The translations under genes were made by a program, and so were the position numbers. Shown in pieces: positions 1-7,162 of a stretch of DNA of 16,232 nucleotides. This DNA comes from Thermoplasmata archaeon (GTDB taxonomy: Archaea > Thermoplasmatota > Thermoplasmata > Halarchaeoplasmatales > Halarchaeoplasmataceae). The stretch spans positions 1 through 16,232 of the forward strand of contig JAFDTP010000039.1 of the NCBI GenBank assembly GCA_019594195.1, in the 5' to 3' direction. A model generated the notes under the pieces. It searched no databases. It saw only the letters and a list, made by a program, of their open reading frames with translations, and was not told the DNA's origin. Each line of letters opens with the position of its first letter. Within the stretch, counting starts at the first letter, position 1.

Positions 1-981
1 GATGATAAGCGAAGAAGGTATGATAGGTACGGTAAACAGGGTGTTGAAAGAGAATTTGGAGGAGGAGGATTCGATATGTCCGACTTCTCCCATCGAGAGG
101 ATGTTGAAGATATATTTTCAGATCTTTTCGGAGCAAGACGAGGCGGCAGAGGTGGTTTTGAGGATCTCTTTAGCAGTTTTTTCGGAGGTAATCGAAGGAG
201 CAGAGGTAGAAAGGAGAAGAGAGGTAGAGATTTACAGATAAGATTCGAAGTCGATCTTAAAGATGTTAAAGATGGCACTGAAAAAACGGTCAAACTGAAC
301 CGCAAAGCACAATGTGATGAATGCGGGGGTAGTGGTAGTCGATCCGGTGGAACGAAAACATGCCCGAAGTGCGGCGGGGCAGGTGAAGTAAAAAAAGCCC
401 AAAGAAGAGGTTTTCAACAGGTAGTCAGGATAACGGAGTGTGATAGATGTGACGGCATCGGGGAGATCGTTGAAGAACCCTGTCCTAAGTGTGATGGAAG
501 AGGAGTGGTTGATAAGACCGAGACCATAACCATAGATGTACCGCCAGGTGCTAAAAACGGTACAAGACTAAGAGTAAGAGGTAAAGGAGAAGCGGCCCCA
601 CGAGGAGGGGAGTCCGGAGATCTATACGCTGTTCTCAGGATAAGACCAGATGAAAGGTTCGAAAGAAAGGGAGACGATGTCCTAACCGATGCGGAGATAA
701 GCATAAGCGAAGCTGCTTTAGGGACCAGTATAAAAGTACCTACATTAGAGGGTAAAGCTGAAGTCAAGGTACCTTCTGGAACTCAACCCGGGGAGATACT
801 GAGGATCCCGGACAAGGGTTTGAGGAGACAGAGAGGAAGCGGTTACGGTGATCAGTTAGTAGAGATAGATGTTAAAGTACCTGAAGATCTCAACGATGAG
901 CAGAGAGAAATACTAGAAAGGTTCAAAGATATCGAAAAAGAAAAGAACAAAAGTTGGTTTGATAGGATAAGAGGAAAGTGA
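1..981 (+). CDS. dnaJ: Chaperone DnaJ (Hsp40), 5'-truncated by the window
   Basis: Co-chaperone that stimulates the ATPase of DnaK (Hsp70) and presents unfolded clients; cytoplasmic. The reading frame is open from base 1, so the gene starts outside the window. The visible 326 residues begin with the end of the J domain (KRRRYDRYGKQG) and a Gly/Phe-rich stretch with the repeated element DLF/FF. The zinc-binding domain follows with four CxxCxGxG repeats at visible residues 105-112, 121-128, 147-154 and 161-168, then the beta-rich client-binding domain (DVPPGAKNGTRLRVRGKGE) and the C-terminal dimer part. The ATG at 76 lies inside the Gly/Phe region and is not the true start. About 60 residues, including the HPD loop, are missing on the left. 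dnaK/grpE probably lie upstream, as in many archaea, but are not visible. It converges on the UPF0179 gene with a 15-base gap. Confidence 0.95.
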   Translation, partial: DDKRRRYDRYGKQGVEREFGGGGFDMSDFSHREDVEDIFSDLFGARRGGRGGFEDLFSSFFGGNRRSRGRKEKRGRDLQIRFEVDLKDVKDGTEKTVKLNRKAQCDECGGSGSRSGGTKTCPKCGGAGEVKKAQRRGFQQVVRITECDRCDGIGEIVEEPCPKCDGRGVVDKTETITIDVPPGAKNGTRLRVRGKGEAAPRGGESGDLYAVLRIRPDERFERKGDDVLTDAEISISEAALGTSIKVPTLEGKAEVKVPSGTQPGEILRIPDKGLRRQRGSGYGDQLVEIDVKVPEDLNDEQREILERFKDIEKEKNKSWFDRIRGK

Positions 982-1002
982 AAGTGTTTTTTAATTTCAC
1001 TT
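976..1002. terminator. Hairpin between convergent dnaJ and UPF0179 genes
   Basis: An 8-bp perfect inverted repeat (AAGTGAAA at 976-983, TTTCACTT at 995-1002) encloses a T-rich loop with a run of six T at 987-992. It overlaps both stop codons of the convergent genes. Archaeal termination depends mainly on T-runs, so the run can end dnaJ transcription; the structure may also protect 3' ends. Its role as a terminator is inferred. Confidence 0.45.
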
Positions 1003-1422
1003 GACTTTGATCAATTTCAGGTCTTTACCCTTCTTACAGTCTATCTTTTTTTCTACTTCTTCTATGTTGTATTTCTCTCCAAAATCGATACCGGTCGGAT
1101 AACAGAACTTGTAGTATTCACAATCAACATTACCGCATTCCTTATCCTCTAGTGTAATCACAGAACCTTCTATAACCGATCTCTCATCTGCTGTAGTTTT
1201 TATCGGTATCTGTTCTACCTCAACCACTTTTACGTTTCCGTGATGTACTTTACATTGATGGTCTTTATCCCTGACTCCGATAACTTTGTACCACCTGTTT
1301 TTTTCTAGTCCACAGCAGGAGTTCTTTAACTCACAGCTTTGACACTTAGAAAGACATCCGCCGAACCTGAATTTCATACCTTCTTTCGCTAAGCTTTTTC
1401 CTATCAAAGTAACTGAACTCAT
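997..1422 (-). CDS. UPF0179 family cysteine-rich protein
   Basis: Member of the archaeal UPF0179 family, whose function is unknown. The 141 residues match the family in length and layout: N-terminal SVTLIGKSLAKEGMKF, a first Cys cluster (C23, C27, C30, C36, C37), an isolated C58, a second cluster (C96, C101, C107) and a late C129. Ten cysteines in 141 residues suggest a bound metal, either zinc or an iron-sulfur cluster; this is inference. The start is supported by a Shine-Dalgarno-like GAGGTG 8 nt upstream of the ATG. The gene lies 14 nt downstream of egsA on the same strand and is probably co-transcribed with it. Confidence 0.85.
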   Translation of the reverse strand: MSSVTLIGKSLAKEGMKFRFGGCLSKCQSCELKNSCCGLEKNRWYKVIGVRDKDHQCKVHHGNVKVVEVEQIPIKTTADERSVIEGSVITLEDKECGNVDCEYYKFCYPTGIDFGEKYNIEEVEKKIDCKKGKDLKLIKVK

Positions 1423-1436
1423 AACTTACACCTCAT

Positions 1437-2525
1437 TCAAATAACTCCGGTCTCTTTAGCGGCTTCTTTGGCCGCATCTCTATTCATCTTCCGGTTCCCC
1501 AAGATAGTATATCTTCCCGGTCTTATCTCTGGCGCATGGACAAGCGCCTCTATGACCTCCTCTTCACTGATCTCTAGCCCTCTCGCCGTTGTCGGAGCAT
1601 CGACGGCCTGAAGGGCACTCTTGATCTTTTTCCAATCTCCCCCATGGAGGTACATCATTATTATCGATCCTACACCGCACTGCTCCCCGTGCAGTGCTGG
1701 TTCTTTAGCGATCTTATCTAACGCATGGCTGAACTTGTGTTCGCTACCACTAGCGGGTCGAGATGATCCCGCTATGCTCATAGCAACGCTTGAACTCATC
1801 AAAGCTTTTACTACCTGCCAGGCGCTTTCTTGGAGTCCTGGTTTTATATCTCCCAAATTCTTCATCAGTATGTCTGAAGTCATCTTTGAAAGGGTCGCTG
1901 CATAATGGGAGAAGTTTTCATTTCTAAGCCGCCTTGCTAACTCCCAGTCTTTCACTGCGGTAGCATTAGATATTATATCTCCACAACCAGCGGACATAAG
2001 TCTGTTCGGTCCGTTGGCTATTATGCCCGTATCTGCTATCATAGCAAGAGGGGTATGAGCACTGACTGATGTTTTATTTCCGTTCTTCTCTATCGAGGCT
2101 CTACCAGATGCGATGCCGTCGTGTGAAGAAGCTGTAGGGATGCTCAGAAAAGGGATGTCTTCCAGGTGAGATGAGTATTTTGCCACATCTATAGATTTAC
2201 CTCCACCTACCCCTAGAAGGAATCCCGTTTTATTGTCTATGATCTCCCTTACATCATCCACTGCTTCCTGATCAGCATCCGATATCTCCATTATTTCGAC
2301 TTCATAATCGTTATCGTTGAGTATCTCTGCTACGCTATCACCGGCTATTTTTTTAGTAGTTGGATCACAGACCACAACTGCATTTTTTTTCAGTTCTAAC
2401 TTGTTGCAGGTCTCCCCAACTCTATCGAGTGCATCGTTACCTATCACTACGTTTCTCGGTAATTCGATGCTCTTGAATTTTGTGAACATCTCTCTATTGC
2501 CCTCTGAAGAGTTATTTTCAGCCAT
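1437..2525 (-). CDS. egsA: sn-Glycerol-1-phosphate dehydrogenase [NAD(P)+]
   Basis: Reduces dihydroxyacetone phosphate to sn-glycerol-1-phosphate, the stereospecific backbone of archaeal ether lipids (EC 1.1.1.261); cytoplasmic. It belongs to the iron/zinc alcohol dehydrogenase-glycerol dehydrogenase fold. Visible signs are the nucleotide-binding GVGGGKSIDVAK (residues 105-116), the family signature PTASSHDGIAS (130-140), and likely metal ligands D183 (AGCGDI), H263 (GSEHKFSHAL) and H279 (LHGEQCGVG), spaced as in the family. Length 362 is normal. The start is uncertain: the first 12 residues are polar and unlike the family, and a second ATG at 2489 (residue 13, MFTKFKSIELPRNVVIG) has a GAGGG upstream and fits a TATA-like box at 2541-2549 better. 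It is followed by the UPF0179 gene. Confidence 0.95.
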   Translation of the reverse strand: MAENNSSEGNREMFTKFKSIELPRNVVIGNDALDRVGETCNKLELKKNAVVVCDPTTKKIAGDSVAEILNDNDYEVEIMEISDADQEAVDDVREIIDNKTGFLLGVGGGKSIDVAKYSSHLEDIPFLSIPTASSHDGIASGRASIEKNGNKTSVSAHTPLAMIADTGIIANGPNRLMSAGCGDIISNATAVKDWELARRLRNENFSHYAATLSKMTSDILMKNLGDIKPGLQESAWQVVKALMSSSVAMSIAGSSRPASGSEHKFSHALDKIAKEPALHGEQCGVGSIIMMYLHGGDWKKIKSALQAVDAPTTARGLEISEEEVIEALVHAPEIRPGRYTILGNRKMNRDAAKEAAKETGVI

Positions 2526-2540
2526 GCTCTGACACTTTTT

Positions 2541-2549
2541 TTTAAATAG
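2541..2549 (-). promoter_or_regulatory. TATA-like box for egsA
   Basis: On the minus strand the sequence reads CTATTTAAA in the 63-base gap between thi4 and egsA. A start site about 25 nt downstream would fall near 2519, after the first candidate ATG (2525) but 30 nt before the second (2489). A second AT-rich element (TTAATATACC, 2560-2569) would instead place initiation before the first ATG. Confidence 0.4.
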
Positions 2550-2588
2550 GTCGATTCCTGGTATATTAATTTTCCCTGAAGTTTCACT

Positions 2589-3359
2589 TCAATCAAGCTC
2601 GGAATCTATCAGTTCTGCGACTTTTTTACCTGAAAGAAGCATACCTCCGAATATGGGCCCCATCCTTGGAGCTCCCATAACTGCATTAGCGCACATGCCG
2701 GTTATCCATAGTCCTGGGAATACTTCTTGGGTGTTCTCTACCACTGTCTTTTCACCGACTTCGGCCCACATCGATTTTTCTCCAACCACTTTACCTTTCT
2801 CTGTTTTCAGTTCTCCAGCTTTTTCTTCGACAACAGTGCAGACTTCAGCATCGTGTCCAGTCGCGTCTATAGTTGCCTCGGCGCGGATCGTTATCGGATC
2901 AACATGCAGTCCAGCCATCTCTATGGGAGAAGAATTGATCACAAATCCGTTGACTCTCTCGTTCTCATAAAGAACATCCTCTACCGTGACCATATTGAAG
3001 ATTCTAGCGCCTGCGTTAGTTGCAGAAGCTAATAGATTTGCTACTGAACTTATGGAATCAGCAGTATAATAGCCGTCACCTGTGTCTTTAACCTGAACTC
3101 CTACTTTTTCCAATTCTTCTACAGAACTCTCTTGTACGACCACTACTGGATAACCCATACCTCCACCCCACATACCTCCACCCGGGGATAATTTTCTTTC
3201 GAATATAGCTACTTGATATCCTTTCTCTGATAGATATCTTCCAGCTACAAGGCCTGCAGGACCGGCTCCGGCGATAGCAACATCTACTTCAGTATGCTCG
3301 GAGAACTCTTCAAAATATCTGTCCGTGATCCGTTGAGTAACTTTTACATCGTCTATCAT
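2589..3359 (-). CDS. thi4: Thi4 family thiazole synthase (archaeal type)
   Basis: Makes the ADP-thiazole precursor of thiamine from NAD, glycine and sulfur. Archaeal members typically use free sulfide as a catalyst's substrate, while the yeast enzyme sacrifices its own cysteine. The 256-residue protein has the dinucleotide-binding GAGPAG (31-36), the glycine-rich PGGGMWGGGMGYP (59-71), the GLHVDPITI stretch (150-158), TGHDAEV (167-173) and the C-terminal MGPIFGGMLLSGKKVAE signature (233-249). Length is normal. C174 follows H169 by five residues in the catalytic region, so the sulfur source cannot be deduced without alignment. A good TATA box ~34 nt upstream of the ATG implies a very short leader. 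It is transcribed in the same direction as egsA but has its own promoter. Confidence 0.9.
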   Translation of the reverse strand: MIDDVKVTQRITDRYFEEFSEHTEVDVAIAGAGPAGLVAGRYLSEKGYQVAIFERKLSPGGGMWGGGMGYPVVVVQESSVEELEKVGVQVKDTGDGYYTADSISSVANLLASATNAGARIFNMVTVEDVLYENERVNGFVINSSPIEMAGLHVDPITIRAEATIDATGHDAEVCTVVEEKAGELKTEKGKVVGEKSMWAEVGEKTVVENTQEVFPGLWITGMCANAVMGAPRMGPIFGGMLLSGKKVAELIDSELD

Positions 3360-3389
3360 ACTATCAAGTCAAGAAAAAACCAGAAGGGC

Positions 3390-3397
3390 TATAAATA
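3390..3397 (-). promoter_or_regulatory. TATA box for thi4
   Basis: The minus strand reads TATTTATA. Its centre is ~34 nt before the thi4 ATG, which predicts transcription starting about 8 nt before the start codon and no Shine-Dalgarno site. No such site is seen. Confidence 0.6.
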
Positions 3398-3409
3398 TGT
3401 TGACTTCAA

Positions 3410-3859
3410 CTACGGCAAAAAATCAGGTTCTGCAGATCGTTCTTTATTATATATGAAGTACTCAAATACAAAGTATACTCCGTAAAGGACCAAGAGTCCT
3501 ATCTTCAGGTCTAAAAGACCAGGGAAAGAAACGTTAGCTACAAAATTTTCCAGTTCGATCGTGAAATCAAGGTTATTATATACGCTCACTGTGTAGGCGA
3601 ACAAGCAGAAGATTTTGACTATTCCTGAGCCCATCCTGGAAATTTCTCCCTTGTTAAAGTATGCTGTCGTTGTTGCGAAAAATGCGATCAATGTTCCAAA
3701 CAGTATCATGTAGTAATAGGTGTTCTGGAACAGCCCCTTTAATTCGGGATATAGACTAGAAACATAAAATAGAACTGAAACAGCTATGACCACGAAAACT
3801 AAAAAGTGAGCGATACCGATTATCGACGGTAGGACTAGTCCTCTCTTTTCGCTTTTCAA
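3410..3859 (-). CDS. Four-helix membrane protein of unknown function
   Basis: I do not recognise a family. The 149 residues hold about four hydrophobic helices (roughly 12-35, 48-68, 78-96 and 116-136), a short charged N-terminus (MKSEKRG) and an acidic-polar C-terminal tail. There are no obvious catalytic residues. The start codon overlaps the stop of the upstream gene by 4 bases (ATGA), so the two are translationally coupled. The partner is a membrane-anchored extracellular protein, and this small protein may act as its membrane partner; that is inference. Confidence 0.75.
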   Translation of the reverse strand: MKSEKRGLVLPSIIGIAHFLVFVVIAVSVLFYVSSLYPELKGLFQNTYYYMILFGTLIAFFATTTAYFNKGEISRMGSGIVKIFCLFAYTVSVYNNLDFTIELENFVANVSFPGLLDLKIGLLVLYGVYFVFEYFIYNKERSAEPDFLP

Positions 3860-4974
3860 AATTCGATCACCTCTTCGTATATGTAGCCTGTGTTTTCGTC
3901 TTCTATTTCAAGATTTGCTTCTTTAGGCATTTCTTCTATTTCGATCTCTATGGTCTCTTCAAAACTCTCACCGGAACCTACTATATAACTCTCTTCTTTC
4001 CTACCAATCACGTTTCCTTCATCATCGTAAACTAAACCCCTCATTATGAAATCGAATTCATCTGGATTGTCGTTTATGAAGCTTACATCAGCTGAAACTA
4101 TACCATCTTCGTAGCCCGCATCTGTTATATCGAAGTTGTTCATCGGTGCTCCCCACTCAACACTTTCGTATTGGATTGTAGAGAATCCAGATCCCTTTAT
4201 AGAGATCTCCGTTCTAGAAAGCAGTACTTTGGATTCTGTCATCAAATCCTTGAAATCTTCTTCCGACATGCTGAAGACCAAGACCGTGGAAAGTTCCTGT
4301 CCTAGTCTTATTGATAAACTGTCTTCAGTATACATTTTTGTCTCTTCTTCATCAAAGATGCTCACGAGGAGCTGAACGTTTTCAGAAATGAAATCGTTCT
4401 GATTAGTCGAAATAAAGATAGGCATTTCTAACTGATGGCCTTCAGTCATCCGTGCGTTCTCCAAATCGTACTCAACTTCATTTACCAATCTTCTCCAGAA
4501 CAATGTATCACTCTGTACAACATCGAAGGTCATCAATGAGTAACTGTACTGCCCTTTGAACCTGTATGATAAGTTAAGATCAGTATCGTTGTTGATCAGA
4601 TGGTTTTCGCTTTTTTCGGAGATACCTTCAAGATCTTTTGAAAATCTTATATATTCTTTTCTAGCCTCTCCCACTCTTAAATCATCCAGCTCTTCAGTCA
4701 CGTTGATGAATTGATCATCTAGTAACTCCAATTGAAGAGCTAACTCGATATCTTCTATATCAAAATTCGCTGAATTGTTCATGGTGATGTTTGTTCCGAC
4801 TACAAGTTGATCTTCTTCCATCTTCCAATCTATATCTTCTTGATGAACATATATCGAGACGTCTCCTCTAACTAGAGGTATCACCATCAAAGCACTAGTG
4901 ATCAGGATGCCGACAGCGAAAAATACCAAAAATAACCTGTAAAGTGTCAATGAATTCTTCATCAATTTATTCAT
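3856..4974 (-). CDS. Membrane-anchored extracytoplasmic protein, unknown family
   Basis: The 372-residue protein has a short positively charged N-terminus and one hydrophobic helix at about residues 14-35 (FLVFFAVGILITSALMVIPL). The rest is acidic and beta-rich, with alternating hydrophobic residues and patterns such as VGTNITMNNSANFDIEDIE and DVSFINDNPDEFDF, which resemble repeated Ig-like or LEA14/WHy-type beta-sandwich domains. Several N-glycosylation sequons (NIT, NNS, NVT, NDT, NLS) fit an outside location. No enzyme motif is seen. The next gene overlaps by 4 bases and encodes a four-helix membrane protein. An in-frame ATG at 4962 (residue 5) is an alternative start. Function is unknown. 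Confidence 0.75.
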   Translation of the reverse strand: MNKLMKNSLTLYRLFLVFFAVGILITSALMVIPLVRGDVSIYVHQEDIDWKMEEDQLVVGTNITMNNSANFDIEDIELALQLELLDDQFINVTEELDDLRVGEARKEYIRFSKDLEGISEKSENHLINNDTDLNLSYRFKGQYSYSLMTFDVVQSDTLFWRRLVNEVEYDLENARMTEGHQLEMPIFISTNQNDFISENVQLLVSIFDEEETKMYTEDSLSIRLGQELSTVLVFSMSEEDFKDLMTESKVLLSRTEISIKGSGFSTIQYESVEWGAPMNNFDITDAGYEDGIVSADVSFINDNPDEFDFIMRGLVYDDEGNVIGRKEESYIVGSGESFEETIEIEIEEMPKEANLEIEDENTGYIYEEVIEF

Positions 4975-5026
4975 CCATTTCGAGAGTAAATAAACATTAC
5001 GACAAAATCCTCATCTCTCACCAAGA

Positions 5027-5040
5027 TTTAAATATAAATA
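5027..5040. promoter_or_regulatory. Shared AT-rich divergent promoter
   Basis: TTTAAATATAAATA lies in the 82-base gap between two divergent genes. Read rightward, its centre is ~24 nt before the ATG at 5057, the spacing expected of a leaderless mRNA. Read leftward, TATTTATA would start transcription about 36 nt before the gene beginning at 4974. A second TATA-like element for the leftward gene is TTTATTTA near 4987-4995. Confidence 0.55.
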
Positions 5041-5056
5041 CAGATAACTCAAGACG

Positions 5057-5977
5057 ATGGATTGCAATAGGTGTGGAGAAACCGCGGTCACACATATCAG
5101 ATACAGTGGTGAACGTCTCTGCAGAGGACATTTTAAAGATTTTTTTGAGACGAAGGTATTCAAGGAATTTAGAAAACAGGTCGATCTAGGCAGAGGAAAA
5201 GCTATAGGTGTTGCTGTCTCCGGTGGAAAGGATAGTATAGTAGCTTTAAGGATGCTTCACAAGATCCTCAAGGACAGGAAGGACAGCAGACTTTATGGTA
5301 TAACCATCGATGAAGGTATAGAAGGTTATCGACCCAAGAGCTTGGATATAGCCAAGCGCGAGTACGAAAAATTGGGTATTGAATATGAGATAAAGTCCTA
5401 TGAGGATGAATTCGGATCCACACTGGATGAGATGATGGAGCTTGAAGATATCGGAATGCCTTGTTCCGTTTGTGGGGTGCTAAGGAGATGGATGATGAAT
5501 ACGATGTCTAAAAAAGCTGATCTTGACTTATTAGCTACGGGTTTAAATCTAGACGATACCTCTCAAACTATATTGATGAATTTTTGCAGATCAGACATGA
5601 AAAGCATGGCGAGGTTAGCCCCTCATGATCACGTCAAAGAGGGACTGGTCCCGAGGATAAATCCATTGCGTAAAGTTACTGAAAAAGAGGCCTATCTGTA
5701 TGCGCTACTGTCGGAAATGGATGTGCATGAACAGGAGTGTCCCTACGCTGATACGGCCTTGAGAGGCCTTTATAGGGACGTCATAGGACAACTAGAGGAC
5801 AACACGCCGGGAGCTAAATTTTCCATACTAAGCTCCTATGAGAAGATCAAAGAACCCGTTAGAGAAAGATATGAAGGAGAGGGTGAGCTCGAGAAGTGTG
5901 ATGTGTGTGGAGAACCGGCCATGGGTGAAAGGTGTAAGGCCTGCGAGATTTTGCAAAAAATAGAAGAAAAAAGGTGA
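5057..5977 (+). CDS. ncsA: tRNA 2-thiolation enzyme, NcsA/TtuA/Ctu1 family
   Basis: Adenylates a uridine in tRNA (U34 or U54 depending on the subfamily) and replaces its oxygen with sulfur. Domains in order: an N-terminal zinc knuckle (C3, C6, C22, H25), the PP-loop ATP-binding motif SGGKDS (55-60), the PCSVCG motif (C136, C139), which with C228 likely holds an iron-sulfur cluster, and a C-terminal zinc finger (C281, C284, C293, C296). The 306-residue length is normal. The usually conserved GHNLDDEAQ motif reads GLNLDDTSQ here (162-170), an unusual change. The mRNA is predicted leaderless from the upstream TATA box. It is followed by a HAD phosphatase whose Shine-Dalgarno site overlaps this stop codon. 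Which uridine is modified cannot be told. Confidence 0.88.
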   Translation: MDCNRCGETAVTHIRYSGERLCRGHFKDFFETKVFKEFRKQVDLGRGKAIGVAVSGGKDSIVALRMLHKILKDRKDSRLYGITIDEGIEGYRPKSLDIAKREYEKLGIEYEIKSYEDEFGSTLDEMMELEDIGMPCSVCGVLRRWMMNTMSKKADLDLLATGLNLDDTSQTILMNFCRSDMKSMARLAPHDHVKEGLVPRINPLRKVTEKEAYLYALLSEMDVHEQECPYADTALRGLYRDVIGQLEDNTPGAKFSILSSYEKIKEPVRERYEGEGELEKCDVCGEPAMGERCKACEILQKIEEKR

Positions 5978-5982
5978 TACTC

Positions 5983-6606
5983 ATGAATGAAAGATTGATA
6001 ATATTTGATCTGGACGGGACCCTTTATAAGACTGAAGAAGTCAGTGTTCCAGCTTTGAAGGAAGCCTTCCAGAGTTTTGGAATAGAGTTGACCGATGAGG
6101 AGATATTGGATCAGTTCGGGGAACCTACAGAGCAGATAATAGATAACCTCGTACCAGCCGAAAAAATTCACCTAAAAGATGAGATCGAGGAGTCGATAAT
6201 CGAAAAGGAAAGAGAGACCATACCAGATAAAGCTACCCTCTACGAAGGTATAAAAGAAGTTTTAGAAACTCTAAAAGATAGCGGTGATGAGTTAGCTATA
6301 TGTTCTAATGGAAGGACGGATTATATAGAGCATGTTCTGAAGATCACTTCGATAAGGGATCACTTTTCATCTATAAAGGGCTATACAGACGGTAAAACAA
6401 AATCGGATAATATACTTGAGTTGATGGAGAAATATTCGACTGATAGAGCAGTGATGGTTGGAGATAGATACCATGATATAGAGGCTGCTGAAAAAGCTGG
6501 TATCCCCAGTATCGGAGCTTTGTATGGTTATGGTGGAGAAGAGGCAAAAAATGCAGACCATACTGCAGAAGAGCCTAGGGATATAGTTTCTATACTGCAG
6601 GATTGA
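5983..6606 (+). CDS. HAD-superfamily phosphatase (phosphoglycolate phosphatase-like)
   Basis: Likely hydrolyses a small phosphorylated metabolite. The four HAD motifs are present: motif I FDLDGTL (nucleophile D9, acid/base D11), motif II CSNGR (S108), motif III lysine in the GKTKSD region (138-140), and motif IV VGDRYHDIEAA (D161, D165). A helical cap sits between motifs I and II (about 20-85), as in the Gph/beta-phosphoglucomutase subfamily. I chose the ATG at 5983 over the GTG at 5974 because GGTGAT at 5973-5978 forms a Shine-Dalgarno site 4-5 nt before it and the protein then begins directly before motif I. It is translationally linked to the tRNA thiolase gene, and its substrate is unknown. 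Confidence 0.88.
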   Translation: MNERLIIFDLDGTLYKTEEVSVPALKEAFQSFGIELTDEEILDQFGEPTEQIIDNLVPAEKIHLKDEIEESIIEKERETIPDKATLYEGIKEVLETLKDSGDELAICSNGRTDYIEHVLKITSIRDHFSSIKGYTDGKTKSDNILELMEKYSTDRAVMVGDRYHDIEAAEKAGIPSIGALYGYGGEEAKNADHTAEEPRDIVSILQD

Positions 6607-6610
6607 TATC

Positions 6611-7162
6611 TCAATATTCCGTAACAAAATCGAGTAATCTTTCCATCGCCCTACCGCGGTGGCTTATGCGATTTTTCTCTTCGCTATGCATCTCAGCATA
6701 AGTTCTATCTGACTCTTCAGGCATAAATATCGGATCATATCCGAAACCTTCATCACCCTTCTTTCCTCTGATGATCTCTCCTTCAGATGTCCCCTTAAAA
6801 AGTTTTTTTTCATCATTCAGATATCCAATAACACACTCGAATCTTGCATCTCTAGTGTTTTTCTCTTCCATAAGAGAAAGTATTCCATCACAGCCGATCG
6901 TTTTCATCACGTAAGAAGAATATACTCCTGGAAAACCATTTAGTGATCCGACGAATAACCCGCTGTCGTCGATTATAAGCGGAGAGTGTTCTGAAAGATC
7001 TTCCAAAGCGAACTCTACCACCTCTTCCAGCTTATCTGTTTGTATCTCTGGATAATCGATATTTTTCATCTCTATCGACGGATACTGATCCTTGAGTCTC
7101 CCTTTATATTCTCTGTATTTGCCTTGGTTCGATGTAACGACCGTCAAAGTCTTATCTTTCAT
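6611..7162 (-). CDS. rdgB: XTP/dITP diphosphatase (RdgB/HAM1 family)
   Basis: Hydrolyses non-canonical purine triphosphates (ITP, dITP, XTP) to monophosphates, cleaning the nucleotide pool. Seen are TSNQGK (10-15) near the N-terminus, DDSGLFV (65-71) with the metal/catalytic aspartates, GFPGVYSS (76-83), GFGYDPIF (139-146) and the C-terminal SHRGRA (167-172). At 183 residues it has the family length. Its ATG overlaps the stop of bud32 by 4 bases, so the two are translationally coupled. It converges on the HAD phosphatase gene with 4 bases between them. Confidence 0.95.
   Translation of the reverse strand: MKDKTLTVVTSNQGKYREYKGRLKDQYPSIEMKNIDYPEIQTDKLEEVVEFALEDLSEHSPLIIDDSGLFVGSLNGFPGVYSSYVMKTIGCDGILSLMEEKNTRDARFECVIGYLNDEKKLFKGTSEGEIIRGKKGDEGFGYDPIFMPEESDRTYAEMHSEEKNRISHRGRAMERLLDFVTEY

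Noticed and set aside
2..241. 79-residue reading frame at the left edge
   Set aside because: It is a shifted frame of dnaJ; frame 1 encodes the J-domain end and the Gly/Phe region continuously with the rest of DnaJ.
5974..5982. GTG start for the HAD phosphatase
   Set aside because: The GTG is itself part of the GGTGAT ribosome site; the ATG at 5983 is correctly spaced.
5836..6171. 111-residue minus-strand reading frame spanning the thiolase and HAD genes
   Set aside because: It is antisense to two clearly conserved proteins and has no ribosome site or domain.
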